Positions 25,657-38,280 are shown, counted from the stretch's first letter. The stretch: 64,000 nt of DNA from Alisma plantago-aquatica (GCA_963693085.1 OY856412.1:1064413744-1064477743), one strand, 5' to 3'. Notes: generated by a model not told the origin, from the sequence alone. Numbers and translations are program-made.

Positions 25657-27496
25657 TATTGGTATGTATGCCTAGTGATCCAATCATGCAATGATTGTAA
25701 TGCCATATCTTGTAAGGATTTGATTAATATTTGATATATAAATAAAAAGGCAATTCTGTCTATATGTTTGTACAAATATGAAATGATGTCATAACATGAT
25801 AGATATCTAAATAATGATAATGCTCAATGTCTTTAGGTTTAGAACATGAACAATGAGATTAGAATGTATGATAAGATTGTTTGCATTCTTGATTATGTTC
25901 CTAGTCAGATATTATTGTTAAAGCTGATAGACAACAATAATGCATAAGAGTAGAGTGTGTGTTGGCTGATGATAGGATATCATTAGTCATGGTATGTGAT
26001 ATAAAACCGATCACATATGTACTTGTTAGAGAACAATGTACCAAATAGACACACCTTGAGAAGTGATACATGGATAATAGTCATAACCACATCTCAAATG
26101 ATAGTGGTGATTGTGATTCTTTGACCTAAAGTTACTACACTCATCTCATGTTGTTCTATGTATTTTAGCATCATCCAGCATAACCTTGAATAAAGGTTTC
26201 CATAAAGATGATGCTTGGATAAATTGTGACACATGAGGATTGATTGTTAATGATGTAGATGGGATTTATCCCTAATACTAAAGTTGATACCAAGACACTT
26301 AATAAGGGATACTGAGAAAATGTATAGCCTTACTCATGTGAGTCAGTATAAGATATTGAGCTCATTTGCATCTCTAGTATCTCCTTCAGTTCATGGAACA
26401 TGAATTGAATGATTAAGAGGATGATGCTTCCATGCCTCGAATAAAATATGGATATCAGAGACAAAGAAATTATATAATTACAATAATACTGATCATAGAT
26501 TTAGGTTGAAGTTGTTCTCCAACTTTCCAATTACTTGGGTAGAAATTATGTACTTCTAGATACCGCTCATTGCTTGTGATGTCATAAATTAGTTATGGAT
26601 GTTTACTGCAATAGAACTTGGAACCTATATAATCACACACATACGATGCACTTAGAATAGGGTTTACTCATGAATAAGGTTTTACTTGATTACTAAAGTG
26701 TTTAGGTAATCATTTTAAACAACACTGGTTGAGAATTGGCTGAATGGGAATGTGAGTCGACCAACTCAAGTATTGAGTCGAGCGAATCAAGCGATGAGTC
26801 GACCAACTAAGAATTCCAGTCGATTGATTGGAAAATCAATAAGACTATATCAAGGATTGATGCTAACTTCATGTTGTGCATTGTGTTTGTGAATAGGAAA
26901 GCATTTCAATTGGATGACTAGATGTTTGAATCGACCAATTTTGGTGTGAGGTGACTGAATTGTGATCTGTAGCAGCCAGAAATTCATAAAAATCTATCTC
27001 TTTGACTCCTAGGTGATCTAGAAACCCTAACCTTGACCCTCCTATAAATAGAGGGTGGTCATGGATATCAGTAGACACAACTAACGATGAGAAACATTGT
27101 CCTCTAATAGTTGAGGTAATGTGAGAGCTTGAGCAAATTTTAACCATAAAAGGAGAGACATCAAGGGAGAACATGTCAGTTCTAGTAGGTTGACATCAAT
27201 AGGACAAACTCCTTCCCATTGGCTCTAGTAATGTGTGATGGGGAGTTCTTGGTGGTTTGTGTGGACTATCATAGACGCATGGAGGCTATCACCAACATTC
27301 TAGGAGACTATGTCAGTTTCCATCTGTGGTGTCACACCAGGAGACCGCCCCGACTGCCATCTAAGTGCTATCAGATCAAGAAGAAATGTGTTGAAAGGAT
27401 CTCTGGGCTTGCTCCAGGACCATGTATATATTTATTGAAAAACCTATTTCCTAAATACAACATTGTTGTCTCTATCTTTTTCCCAATTTTCAAACT
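25657..27496 (+). repeat. 3' LTR of copia element B
   Basis: Begins TATTGGTATGTATGCC and ends between 27486 and 27496. It aligns along its length with the copia A LTR and has an intact TATAAATA at 27043-27050. The end is less certain than the start because the TTTCCCAA terminus is followed by about ten extra bases before the candidate target duplication. Confidence 0.8.
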
Positions 27497-27501
27497 CCAC
27501 T

Positions 27502-28730
27502 GGATAAGATGAGTCTACACTACTAACACCACCTGAGGGTGATCTGTAGGTTGAGGAATAGCATGTGATTATTTTAGAAGAACCTATGGTAGAAGTTCAA
27601 AAGATGTGTAATCTTGGGGAGGACAATGATGATGTGGTAGTTTCAGACAGGCATTCAACATGCAAATCTATAAGATTGATCCATGACTTGTTGCTTTAAT
27701 CAAGTTGTAGGTACTCCACAAGCACAACAATGAAGAACAAACATAGAAGACTAATTACTTAGTTGAAATTTGTGATGCAATCAAGATAGACTGCATCCCA
27801 ACCATAGTGACCTATTTAAAATTGCTCCCTTATTCTTTTTTAATAGGTCCATCACATGGTTCCTTAGTCTACCATCAAACTCAATAAGCTCATGTCAAGA
27901 AATGATTGACATTTTATTTAAGAGGTAGCTTCCCCATTAGGAAACCAATGATTTGGTGGGAAAAAATTATGAGTTCAAGAAACAAGAATACAAATCCAAT
28001 TTAGATGCTTTGTAGAGATACAAAAACATGTTGAGAAAGGTACCACACCATGGGATTGACAAATATGGACAAGCTAAGACTTTCTACTATGTCTTGCACA
28101 CATGAGAGAGAACCATGCTTGATAGTGCCATTATGGGATTGTTTATGGATAAGAAGGCATCAAAGTGTCATAATAACTTGAAGAGCATGGTAACAAACCA
28201 TTCTTGGGGCTAGGAGTGTGATTGTTAATCCCCATATAAAAGTACCATGGAATCCCATGAGGTTATGTAACGTAAGACATAGGTGGCCCAGTTGGCAAAG
28301 AAAGTGGATAAGAAGAATACCTTCTCATCTGGAGGAAAGGAAGAGGATTGCATGTACATGAAACAACATAATAGAAGGAACAAGGACTCATGAAGGAGAA
28401 TCCAATTTCTTCTTGAAAGAATCCCTATAATTTTCAGCATGACCCACCACAAGTACAACAACATTATGTGCACCAGTAGAAGGATCGTCGACAATTTCAA
28501 CATGAGCAAGGTCCAGAACAAGAGGATGACTTGAGAGATATTCATGGGAAATTTATGAACAAGACTGATTCATATTTCAAATAATAATCTTTTGTAGAAA
28601 CGACATGGAATCTAAAATAGGAGTCTAAAATCCTAGGTTCACGTATGGAAACAAACTTGGCACAGTTGAAGACATTGGCTCAAAATGGGAATAGAGATAT
28701 CCCATAAGAACTATGAAAAGACAAAAGCAG
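27502..28730 (+). pseudogene. Athila-like gag remnant, part 1
   Basis: Frames between about 27660 and 28730 give Athila/Tat gag blocks in order. They include ICDAIKIDCIPTI-like sequence, SITWFLSLPSNSI, YEFKKQEYKSNLDAL, and RKVPHHGIDKYGQAKTF. SAIMGLFMDK follows, then TNLAQLKTLAQNGN near 28650. Gag forms the virus-like particle. Stops and frameshifts are common. The sequence is broken at 28730 by a gypsy element and resumes at 41922. The orientation matches the Athila-like LTR at 13090-14582, so it most likely belongs to the same element, displaced by copia B. Confidence 0.75.
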
Positions 28731-31664
28731 TGTCACCTCCTCATTTCTGTTAGGTATGTAATTTTTGTATTACATATATACACCCCTTTATTAGGTCAAA
28801 ATACCTGGTGTGCTATCTATGTCTTTTGAGGGTGTAAAATGTGATGAAATGAATTTTATGTTATAGAGCATCACGAATTAAGCATCGAGGCCAATTTGGG
28901 AAAGTAATGTATTTCTATGATTTAGTAGGAATTATTGGGGTTTAAACCTAACTAAATTATTGAGGTTTTTTTGTTGAGAAATTAGGAAATTTAATCCCAC
29001 AGTTATGTCCTACAAGTTAATGGGAACCCATGGTTAGAATTTGGAAGCTTTTTGACTTTCTTTGACCCCTCAAATGTTTTCAAAAGTTTCCATATATTAG
29101 GGAAATAATGACACAAATATTTGAGTAAATGACCAAGATTTCATAAGGTTAAAGTTTATTTTAAATTTCACGATGACTTTACTCACATATTTTTTATTTT
29201 TGGCCAAAGTTTAGTCATTTAGGTTATCATGTGCACCTTACTCATTTGTTTTATATCTGTGTTGTTTCTTACACTTGGATTAACATTAGAGCACCAACCT
29301 TTCATCTCTAACCTCATGTCTAGGATTGGACTCCTACATAGTACGCCCCCCTCAAACGTTTGTGAGTTTCTCACCATCAGTTGCAAATTGGACATGGATT
29401 TAGACCCAATGAGTTCAATACTTTCAATCAGACTTATGAATACCTAATATGAAACCCTAAATCCATCTTTGTGCAAAACTCCCAAAACCTTTGTTCTTCT
29501 CCTCACTGATGCCAAAGAAAACTTGGACGTTGGTCTTCACAGTCTCCCAAGAAGGTCCCTACATCTTTGTTGAGCCTCAGGATACTGTCCTAGGTCCCCA
29601 ACTTTAGGAATAGAGGCTGCCAAACTCAACCCCCCTTCTGGAAAATTTGGCTTGGAGCCTCTTTAGATGATCATCTTCGAATTGTTTTGCTAGTACGCAA
29701 CCTTGGCTTACCCTTTTTATTTACCAATCATTCCTTTTCCCTATAATTTAGTCACTTTTTGAGTCGAGGAACTCTACCAATGTAGATGGAAATGATGTTG
29801 GACTTCAGGGCACCTCACAATGTTCTTCTCTGACTCTGAGTGGGTTGACTTTGGAAGGCAATGGAGAACATAATGTTGCCCTCAGATTTGAATTCTTCTC
29901 ACATTTTCCTTATATCCAGTCTTGATCCCCTTTTTATGTCTCTTTGTAAACAACAGGTTGCACCATGGGGTTTGGAGGGTAACAAGCCTCCTGGACCTAG
30001 TAGGATCGACTTTGACTACACCCCACTTGTCCAAGCCGGTGTAGCCCTGGTGATCAGTAACTTGAGGAGATTTAGGCTCCAAGGTAGGAGAAGGATGTCT
30101 ATTGTGTGCACCATGAAGTGTTGTGTTTGTGGTCAATATCAAAGGTCAAAGATGGAGAGAGGGACCTGATTTCACTGTAGACTTATTCAACATGTCACAT
30201 TACCTATGTTCTACTTAGGTCTATGGAGTATTTTGAGTTCTCTAAGATATAAATATTAATATGGGTAATTTTACTAAGTTACCCATGTCACTCTGGTAGT
30301 TCATCATTCGTATCAAAGAACCATTCAATCTTTTTAGTTTTGCTTTATCCAAATGCTAGAATTTGCAAACTCGAAATATCTACATCATGATTGGTAGATT
30401 TAGATATTTAATATCTTTTTATTGGTAACTCCAATAGGGTTGAGTGATATATAAATTTTTTATCAATTTTTGAGATCTATCCATTGGTCTAGGTTAGGAG
30501 TTATGATGTTGACTCTGGTTTCTTAGATTTCTAGACTTTTCCTAATTAGGTTTATGAGAAAAAAAGTAGGGTTTTGGGTTATAATTATAGGAAGACTAAA
30601 GTCCTGCGATCATAAACCTAGGAGCGAGCATTCCAACTAGATTAGGTAAGTGGTCCATGCCCCAAGTTTCATTATATTGTGCTCATACAACTTTCCTTGC
30701 TTAATCTTTTTTAAAGTTTATCGTATATATTTTCATCATGTCAGCACCTTAATGTTTAAGAGGTATTTATCTATGCACATATTATTAAGATTTATTGCAT
30801 TAAGATTCATGTTGAGATCAGATCAGTTAAAAGAATGTATGTCTTCCTATTTAAGTTTAATATTGCAATTATGGGTGTAAACCCTAAGTAAGGTAGACCA
30901 GATCATATTAGAATGTGAAATGATTTATTATGCCCAACTCATGAATGCTTTTATAGAATCTTGGTTCCTCATGATACCCCTTCATTTTATGGCTTCAAGC
31001 TCAATCCCATTCACTTTTAGTGTATTTAGAAGCCTGTTCACTTTTAGTGTGTTGAGTGATGTTTATGTTTAATGGATTCAAGCCTAGTATATTTACTTTC
31101 ATCATTCACAGAAGCCTTCACACCTCATGTGTGTTGTAAGATCATATCAGATAAGGTTCAATGAGTTGGTTCCCTAATAAGAAAGCTTAATTAAGTTAAG
31201 AATGAATCATAATGTCATAATTAGTGTTAATGGAAGTTCATATCAGTTTCTAAAGCTTTATTAAAGTTATGATACCAAACCACCTATAATAGATTTTCTG
31301 AATGCATAGCTATGTGTGGATGCATATAGGTGGGGGACAATGCCATGAGAAACTACAACATCACTAACAGTGGGATGTGTAGTTCCTGAAACTTTGGATT
31401 CTACCCAGGTGGGGTACCTTTCTAGAGTATTCCTCTAGTTTATCTTTACATTCATTTTTATGTTAGGTTTTCTTTTATGTTCTTAGGATGTTGGACATTA
31501 TATTTCCTTTTCTTAAGCATGTATTAAGACACTACAAGTGGATGTTTTTATTTTCTATGGATTTTTCTTAATGAATGATACTATGTCATGATTTTTTCGT
31601 GATCTCCTACATATGAACATGTTTCTATTATATTTGGATTGTTCATGTTATGTAGGTTGTGGCA
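28731..31664 (+). repeat. 5' LTR of the gypsy element
   Basis: A 2934-bp LTR beginning TGTCACCTCCTC and ending GTTGTGGCA. It aligns along its whole length with 38991-41916, including the ttaggtcaaaatacctgg region, the Gly/Leu-rich ORF-like zone near 29860-30170, and the tail with the gtggatg...catag segment. The two copies show many substitutions and small indels, so the insertion is old. Confidence 0.9.
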
Positions 31665-31668
31665 TAAG

Positions 31669-31680
31669 TGATATCAGAAC
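31669..31680 (+). other. Primer-binding site of the gypsy element (tRNA-iMet type)
   Basis: TGATATCAGAAC matches 10 of 12 bases of TGGTATCAGAGC, four bases after the LTR end. Confidence 0.75.
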
Positions 31681-31719
31681 AATCCTATAATGGCTAGCAT
31701 AGTAGCGTCTTATAAATTA

Positions 31720-32740
31720 TGCTACATTCTTATAATGTCTCTTTTTCCTCTTTGAACTGGCCCCTAAGCATCACCCTGACCATGAAAAGTCACCCCCGCA
31801 CTCTGGTGAAGAGAGTCATCACAATTGTGAGTATGAGGAGATCCCACATGAAGCAGACCCTCCTATCTCATCCAATGTGTTTGTCAAAGATTTGGCTGAT
31901 GCAATGGGAGGAAGAGATTGATATCATTGTTAGAGGAGGGGTAAAGTCACCTTAATAGACTTCCTCAAGGTGAAGCCAAAGACATTTGCCATAGACAAAG
32001 AGCTAGATGTTGTGGGTAAGGCCGGTTGGACTGGATCCACAACCTGGGGCATTGCTTTCATGACTTGGAATGTTGTTAGGAGCCTCACTTCAGGTTTAGG
32101 ACACACATGTTGAGAGGACTAACTCATGTCAGGTAGGACCTCACGTGGGAGGAGTTCATGGACGCTTTCAAGAACATTATATGTCAGGATTGATGATGGC
32201 TAACAAGGAGGTAGAGTTCCTCTATTTGTGATAGTGTGGTGATATGATAATTACTCAATACACCACGAAGTTTTGCATTCTTTCAAAGTAAAAATCTTAG
32301 ATGACTTAGCTGATGTGAGAAAAGAAGTTCATTTGACATTTCAAGGAGGATCTCATCTACTAACTTTTTGGAGGAGGTCACAAGATGATGTAGGAAGATT
32401 TTGATGATGCTCTAGAGATCAAGGTTTGCCCAAGTAGGGATGCCAAGAAGAACTACAATGGTGGGAATCATCATCACTAGTAGATCTACTGACAGAATAA
32501 GAACCATAACTGCTACTAGGGATACAACTGTAAGAAACATAACAAGTAGAGGAAGGCATTAGAAGGTGGACCCACTCAGAACAACAATAGGAAAAACAAA
32601 AATGGTCCAAACCAAGTGTCCTTAGTGTCAAAAGCATCATGTAAGGTAATGCAAACTTGGACACGGAGTCTAGTACTTATGTGGGGAGTTTGGTCACATC
32701 AAGAGGGATAGTCTGAAGTTCCTTCATCAATGAGTCTATG
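31720..32740 (+). pseudogene. Gypsy gag remnant with CCHC zinc knuckle
   Basis: The region after the PBS holds a broken gag. Short frames resemble the retrotransposon gag domain around 32100-32350 (NKEVEFLYL). At about 32619-32719 a double cysteine motif reads CPxC, then CKLGHGV, then YLCGEFGHIKRDS, matching the gypsy nucleocapsid knuckle except that the last Cys is replaced by Ser. Gag packages the RNA. Several stops separate the blocks, so it is non-functional. Confidence 0.7.
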
Positions 32741-33135
32741 ATGGAAAAGACAATAAAGCTACTTCTCCTAGGGAGAATAGGAAGGATCACATGTTCATGA
32801 TGGAGGTAGAGAATGGAAAACATATGGTAGTAGAAATGAAATTTTGTGATTTTATCCTGGTGATGAGTTGGATCCATGATCACTATGTGCTTCTTGACTG
32901 TAGAAGGAATCTTATTATGTTTTCCTATCCTAGGGAATACCTCTTATTGTTGAAGTTAGGAGAACCACTGGGAAGAGTCTCTTAATTTCTTGTATTCATG
33001 TAGACAAGTTGATGAGAAAGGGTCATGTTGTGTTTCTCATATCCTTATTAGTCTAGCAGGAGATACCTATTTTTGATGTATGTGTAGTGAGGGATTTTCC
33101 TAATGTTTTACCTAAAGACTTTCCTGATCTCTCTC
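32741..33135 (+). pseudogene. Gypsy aspartic protease remnant
   Basis: The frame near 32791-32985 contains CDFILVMSWIHDHYVLLDC, the diverged form of the CDFxLGMDWL...DC block at the end of gypsy protease. It is followed by KLGEPLGRVS and, near 33090, the FPDVFPED-like connector leading to RT. The N-terminal catalytic Asp triad was not recognised. The enzyme would cleave the polyprotein. Confidence 0.65.
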
Positions 33136-34560
33136 CTAATAGAGTGTTGAAGTGGTATATTTATCCACTTCCACATACTACTATATTCTCAAAGTCTCCT
33201 TACATGATGGCCCCTGCTGAGTGTGCTGAAGTTAAGAAGAAGCTTTGAGATCTCTTAAACTTAGGTTTTATTTGTCGGAGTGCCTTCCTTGGGATGATCC
33301 TATCCTCTTTTTCAAGAAAAAGGATAAGGCACTATGCATATGCATCGATTATAGGATTCTCAATCAAGTGATTATCAATAATAGGTACCACTTTCCCAAT
33401 ATTGATGATCTTTTTTACCAACTTAGGACTGTAAAGGTCTTCTCAAAGATTGACTGGAATAGTATATACCATAAGTTGAAAATCCACAACTCTAATATCG
33501 AGAAGACAACTTTCTGTACTATATATGGGCAGTAAGAATTCTTAGTGATGCTTTTCAGCCTTATTAATGCTCCTACTATCTTTTCCATGAGTTTCTTGAT
33601 TCTTTCATGTATCATATTCATAAACGATATTCTAATTTTTTTTTACATTGACCTCGTTAATGAAGAACATCTTTGTATTACTTTAATATACACTCAAGAA
33701 GCATCGGTTACATGATAAGTTGTCTAAGTGTGACTTCTAGCTTACAAAAGTCATGTTTCTCGGGCACATCATCTTTGATGGGCACATAGTAATTGATCTT
33801 GCTAAGGTGGAGTCCCTCAAGAGTTGGACTATTCCAACAACTCCTACGTGTATTCATAGTTTTATCAGTCTAGAAGGCTACTGTAAGCATCTTATACATG
33901 AATTTCCCATCATAACAAGACCCCTTACTCAATTGACTAGGAAGGATTGTAAGTTTTTCTTGGATGACGTTTGTAAGCATAGTTTCCAAACTGAAAAGGC
34001 CAAGCTAACATCTTATCCTATACTTGTTCTTCCATCTAATGATCATCTCTTTGTAATTTATAGTGATGCTTCAAAGCATGGTCTAGGTTGAGTGCTCATG
34101 TAGAATGATAGAGTTAACTATTATGCTTATTGACAACTCAAAGTGCATGAAGAGAACTATCCAACACATGAAATTGAGGTAGCTTCTATCATATATGCAC
34201 TAAAGATATGGAGGCATGGCCTATATGGCACAAGGTTTGATGTGTTATCCGATCATAAGAGCCTCATCTATATCCTGACATAGAAGGACCTCGACATAAA
34301 GCAACATAGGTCGCTCGAGTTCATCATAGACTATGATTTCTCTATCACCTATCATTCTTGATAAGCCAATGTAGTGATTGACTCTATGAGCTGAAAGAAG
34401 GATGTTAGTTGTGCTTCTATTATGGTTAATGGATGGAAGATGATGAACGAGTTGACATACTGGAGATCATTGCTTGCTGAGGCTGAATTGAAGTTGGAAC
34501 ATATCATGACCAAGTCAGATTGGACTTTGGAGGTACATAGTACACAAGTGTAGCCTAAGT
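33136..34560 (+). pseudogene. Gypsy reverse transcriptase and RNase H remnant
   Basis: RT begins near 33150 with a YIYPLPHTT-like and SPYMMAPAEC block. It continues through DPILFFKKKDKAL and CIDYRILNQV (33320-33370), FSKIDW (33438), then the catalytic block near 33617-33628, which reads FIND instead of the usual FIDD and so lost one aspartate. The post-RT segment at 33753-34091 has VMFLGHIIFDGHI and KVESLKSWTIPTT, then RNase H with YSDASKHGLG at 34061 and HEIEVASIIYALKIWRHGLYG near 34170. Frameshifts and stops are present. Confidence 0.9.
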
Positions 34561-35220
34561 ATCCACATATGTTAGATCTTCTTGAGAGAGTCCAGACTAA
34601 ACTTTCAAAGGGTAAACATGTTGATATTCTAATGGATGGCATATTGTGGATACGTTATAATGATGAAAGGGAGAATATTATTTTTAGCACATGGCACTAA
34701 GTACAGTATTCATCTGAGATCTACAAAGATGTAGCAGGATTTGAAGAAAACCTTATGGTGGGAAGGTATGAAGAAGGATATAGTTTCTTTTGTTTCTAGA
34801 ATTTAGACATGTTAGTAGGTGAAGGCTGAACAACAAAGGTCTGATGGTCTTCTCAAACCCCTTGACATTTCTTAGTGGGAGTGGAGAAGATAACCATGGA
34901 TTTTGTTACTTGTTTTCCTAAGACTAAGAAAGGGCATTGTGTAGTATGGGTGGTGGTAAACACTTTCTATCTTATAGAACCACTTCCAATGTTTCTAAAA
35001 TGATTGCATATTAAGGAGATAGTATGTATGCATGGTGTTTCCCATTCTATTGTTTCTAATAGGGACCCAATATTTACTTCTAAGTTGTGTAAATAGGTTC
35101 CAGATGAGTTAGGAACTAGGCTTCATTTTAGTACTGCTTATCACCCTAAAATTTTTGGGTAGTAAGCAGTATTCAGACTTCGGAGGACATTCTTAGAGCA
35201 TGCATAGATAATTAGGGAGG
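34561..35220 (+). pseudogene. Gypsy integrase remnant, part 1
   Basis: The zinc-binding part is eroded (KTLWWEGMKKDI near 34750). The catalytic core begins with WEWRRxTMDFVT near 34873, containing the first catalytic Asp, and continues GVSHSIVSNRDPIFTSKL near 35037 with the second Asp and FSTAYHPK near 35130. The third acidic residue region follows (LRRTFLEH). The frame breaks at 35220, where the 3055-bp insert begins, and resumes at 38286. Integrase joins cDNA to the chromosome; this copy is dead. Confidence 0.85.
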
Positions 35221-35225
35221 ATCTT

Positions 35226-38200
35226 TGTGACAAAGTGGTTTTTTGTCTTAATTCCGAGGATAGAATTTTCTTTAAGGTGTGTAGGATGTGATGGAGTGGA
35301 CTTTTGTAGTCCTTAATCATCCAATGACATAATTAAAATCATAAGGTCGAATAATATTGAGAGTTACAAGATTTTGACAAAATAGGTTTGTTGATTGATG
35401 TTAATATCATCCATAACTTGATGCCTTTTTGAGGAATTTACTTGAATGGTCCAATAGATGAGTTTTGTCACCAAATTTAATTAGAAGGTATCTTGCGAGG
35501 TAAGGAAGCTATGGTTAAAATTTGGTGGCATTTGGATGTTCCTATACGAAGTTATTTAGGTTTGAATATCATGAAATAATGTGCATTTTGAGGATTATTA
35601 GACCAAAGTCTAAGGGCAATGAGAGGGTCACCAGGTTGTCTCCTACCTTGCAGTTGGAGCAAGGCAATGAGCCGTTAGCTTTGCGGTCATCCTCAGGACC
35701 ACACGTCTTGGTCGTGTCCTGAAGGGGCAGAAGTGAAGTGGGCAGTCGTGTCCGATTCAACTAGAGGAGTGAGAAGACCCCTTAAGGGAGATGTGAGACC
35801 ATTCCAATAGGGAGAACGAGCTCTCCCATTCGCTGCCCTCTCCACCGCACAGAGCAGGTGGTGGCTGGGATGAGAATACAGAGGAAGAGGGTAGATCAAA
35901 GGAAGAAGAGAGAAGGGAAAGGATGTTGAAGGCCTGAGGAGATGGACGTGGGTATTTTCGTGGCCTGAGATGGTGGTTTTGTGAGTCGAGGAGGTGGTTA
36001 TCGCCGGAGGAGAAGGTGGAGCTCAGAGGCTTGTGCGCGGCGCTCCTCCCCAACACTGATGGCCGTGGATGAGTTCCTGGAGGCAGTGCAAAGCTTTTGG
36101 AAGCTTCACCTTGGCGCATGGATGACCAGAGGCAGATCGCCTCTTCTGCTCAGTCGCGTCAGAGCCTGCCGGCAGCGAGCTTGCGGACACGGTGGCTCGG
36201 AGGTGCCAGGGCAAAGATGAGCAACCGAGGAGGTTGGAGGAGGACAACCGAAGCTAATGGGAACCGAAAGAGAGGACTGAAAGCTCTAACGCACCAACAG
36301 TCGCTCACCGGAGAGCTTCCCGCACGGCGGCGTCCTGCAGATCAGAGTCCCGCTTGGGACGATCGCATGGACCAGGGAAAGAAAGAAGGGAGGACCGGGT
36401 CCAATCCATGAGAACCAGCTAAACTGGCCAAATTCCAAACGAGAACTGACAGTTCAACAATGAAACAGGAGGGTCAGAGTGTAATCAACTTAAGGAGCCG
36501 CATCCCCAATCTGGACACGTGGCAGCCTCTGAATGGCCAGAAAAAGGTAAATCGCCTAATAATTCAGTAAATGTCCAGATCTTCCAAAATTCATAGTAAT
36601 TAGCGCGAGCATCAGAAAAATACATAAATTCTCAGAAAAATGCATAGAACAAGATGTAAGCATAATATCCTACTTTTAATGCACGAATATCAGTGATATC
36701 TTGTTAATAGTGAAATGCTTAATTGATGGATAATAAATGTCAAATGATGTTCTAAAATTATGGAAAAATGCCAATAAGTCTATAATAATGTTTATAGTGC
36801 ACCTGATGTCAGTGATGATCATGTTGATTCACGGAATTATATAATTTGCTTAATATGTCTAATTAGGGCCAATAACCCTAATAAAATGCAATAAATACAT
36901 ACATGCTAAATAAATGATGAAATTTATAGAGTAAGCTCATATCAGTATATGGAACCTCAGAATTAAATATGAGATCAATATGATACACATAATCTATGTT
37001 GTACAAAGATGACCCATAATACATATGATGAAACCCTAATTCGAGTAATACATGTAACTAGGGTTAATATGTGCACAAAAAGGATATTGAACCTAATGTT
37101 CAGATAATGAGCTTTGATAATGCGATGTAATCTAGAAAATGACATCAGTGAGATAATCGTAAGATAAGAATACAAGTAATGATACACATATCCTAATGAA
37201 CTAAGAGAAACCCTAATGGACATAATTAGGGTTAAGATGAGATATAATAAGATGATAACGTGATGATAGTATATGGTCTTGTTTTGATCAGGTTTGACCA
37301 ATCTTATAGTTGACATCAGTGATATTTGTTTAGTATGATCTATCTCTTTGGAAGGTATGCCATTACCTCTTACTTGGCTTATTATACAATATGCTTGTGT
37401 TATATGTGTAGTAAAATACTTGGCATATGTTATTGGATGAAATGATTGTTCTTGTATGATATGTTGCATGATTTTCCATAATTACTGTTACGAACACATC
37501 AAACATAATATATATGTTCCATTATATGAAAGCATTAACTCTTTGGTAGTTTGCTTGGAAGTGACCTAAATCTTTGGTAGTGGTCACATTGTACATATGA
37601 CCTAACTCTTTGGTAGTGGTCTGACCTAACTCTTTGGTAGTGGTCACCTTGTACAAATGATCTAACTCTTTGGTAGTGATCATAAAGGCCTTGATATATA
37701 ATGGAAAATAAGCTTAAAATATGTGTTCTTTTTTGTTAATGAATATCCTGGTGCAAGTATACGCTTTTCTTATATTCTTCTGTTACTGCCAAGTATTAGT
37801 TTTATCTTATTGCCAAGATATGATGAGAGGTATATAAAAGACATGTAGGCATACTCGGTACAATATTCTTGAATATTGTACTGACGTGTACCGCATGTAC
37901 TCTTTTGTTTAGGTTGTGGTTATTCTCTTGATGATCCAGGATAGTGGGAGTTGTGTGGCGAGATGATGTACAGGTGGACATGTTGTCTTAAGATCTTGTT
38001 GTTTAGTTGTAGTACATGTATATGTATAAGTTTGTTGTTCAATATGTAATATCAAATGTTGTAACAATTCATGTTGGAATTATATGTTGAATGGTGAACA
38101 TATGTTGTGGTTTAATTATTGTTCATGTACATGTGCTACTGAGTGTTGCCTTCTGACTCCCTCGATTTTCTTCTTCTTAGCCTTGTGTGGTATGTTTAAA

Positions 38201-38280
38201 TTGGAATTCTTGCTGAGGTGAGGGTTTCAATTTGGACGTCACACATCATATTAAGTTTTAGAAAATATGGGGACGTCACA
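35226..38280. mobile_element. Solo-LTR-like insertion in gypsy integrase, TSD ATCTT
   Basis: A 3055-bp insert with termini TGTGAC and GTCACA (perfect 6-bp inverted ends) and exact 5-bp duplications ATCTT (35221-35225 and 38281-38285). Ignoring the insert and one duplicate leaves the integrase reading continuous across the site. TG...CA ends, a 5-bp TSD and no gag/pol or internal second LTR suggest a solo LTR of another gypsy family. It contains a GC-rich segment (35690-36420) and a short tandem repeat (37531-37682). The 104-aa and 164-aa ORFs inside have no recognised domain. A non-autonomous element with very short LTRs is less likely but not excluded. Confidence 0.85.
37531..37682 (+). repeat. 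Short tandem-like repeat ctaactctttggtagtggtc
   Basis: Five copies of a core close to taactctttggtagt(ggtc) at about 37535, 37566, 37602, 37625 and 37661. Some are separated by acattgtacatatga-like spacers, giving 23- and 36-base spacings. They lie in the 3' part of the solo LTR. Confidence 0.85.

Larger units (their letters stand above)
14789..27496 (+). mobile_element. Ty1/copia element B, complete in outline but decayed
   Basis: A copia element with 5' LTR (14789-18709, interrupted), PBS (18711-18722), long leader (interrupted by a hAT-like element), gag-pol (about 21850-25640), polypurine tract and 3' LTR (25657-27496). Without the two insertions it is about 9 kb. It is inserted in the Athila leader. 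The candidate target duplication is CCACC (14784-14788) and CCACT (27497-27501), and copy A has CCACT at the same left junction. Stops and frameshifts throughout pol make it non-autonomous now. Confidence 0.85.

Noticed and set aside
29861..30169. 102-aa ORF with a Cys-x2-Cys-like end in the gypsy 5' LTR
   Set aside because: The homologous place in the 3' LTR (40140-40404) has a disrupted version; it is LTR sequence, not a gene.
35757..36411. Arg/Ser-rich ORFs of 60-120 aa on both strands
   Set aside because: Overlapping ORFs on both strands of a GC-rich tract are expected by chance; no conserved domain.
36975..37469. 164-aa minus-strand ORF, one of the longest in the window
   Set aside because: Low-complexity Ile/Leu/Tyr/Ser composition from AT-rich DNA inside a solo LTR; no motif of any family.
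37531..37682. Spaced repeats considered as a CRISPR-like array
   Set aside because: Irregular spacing, spacers similar to each other, and a plant LTR context.
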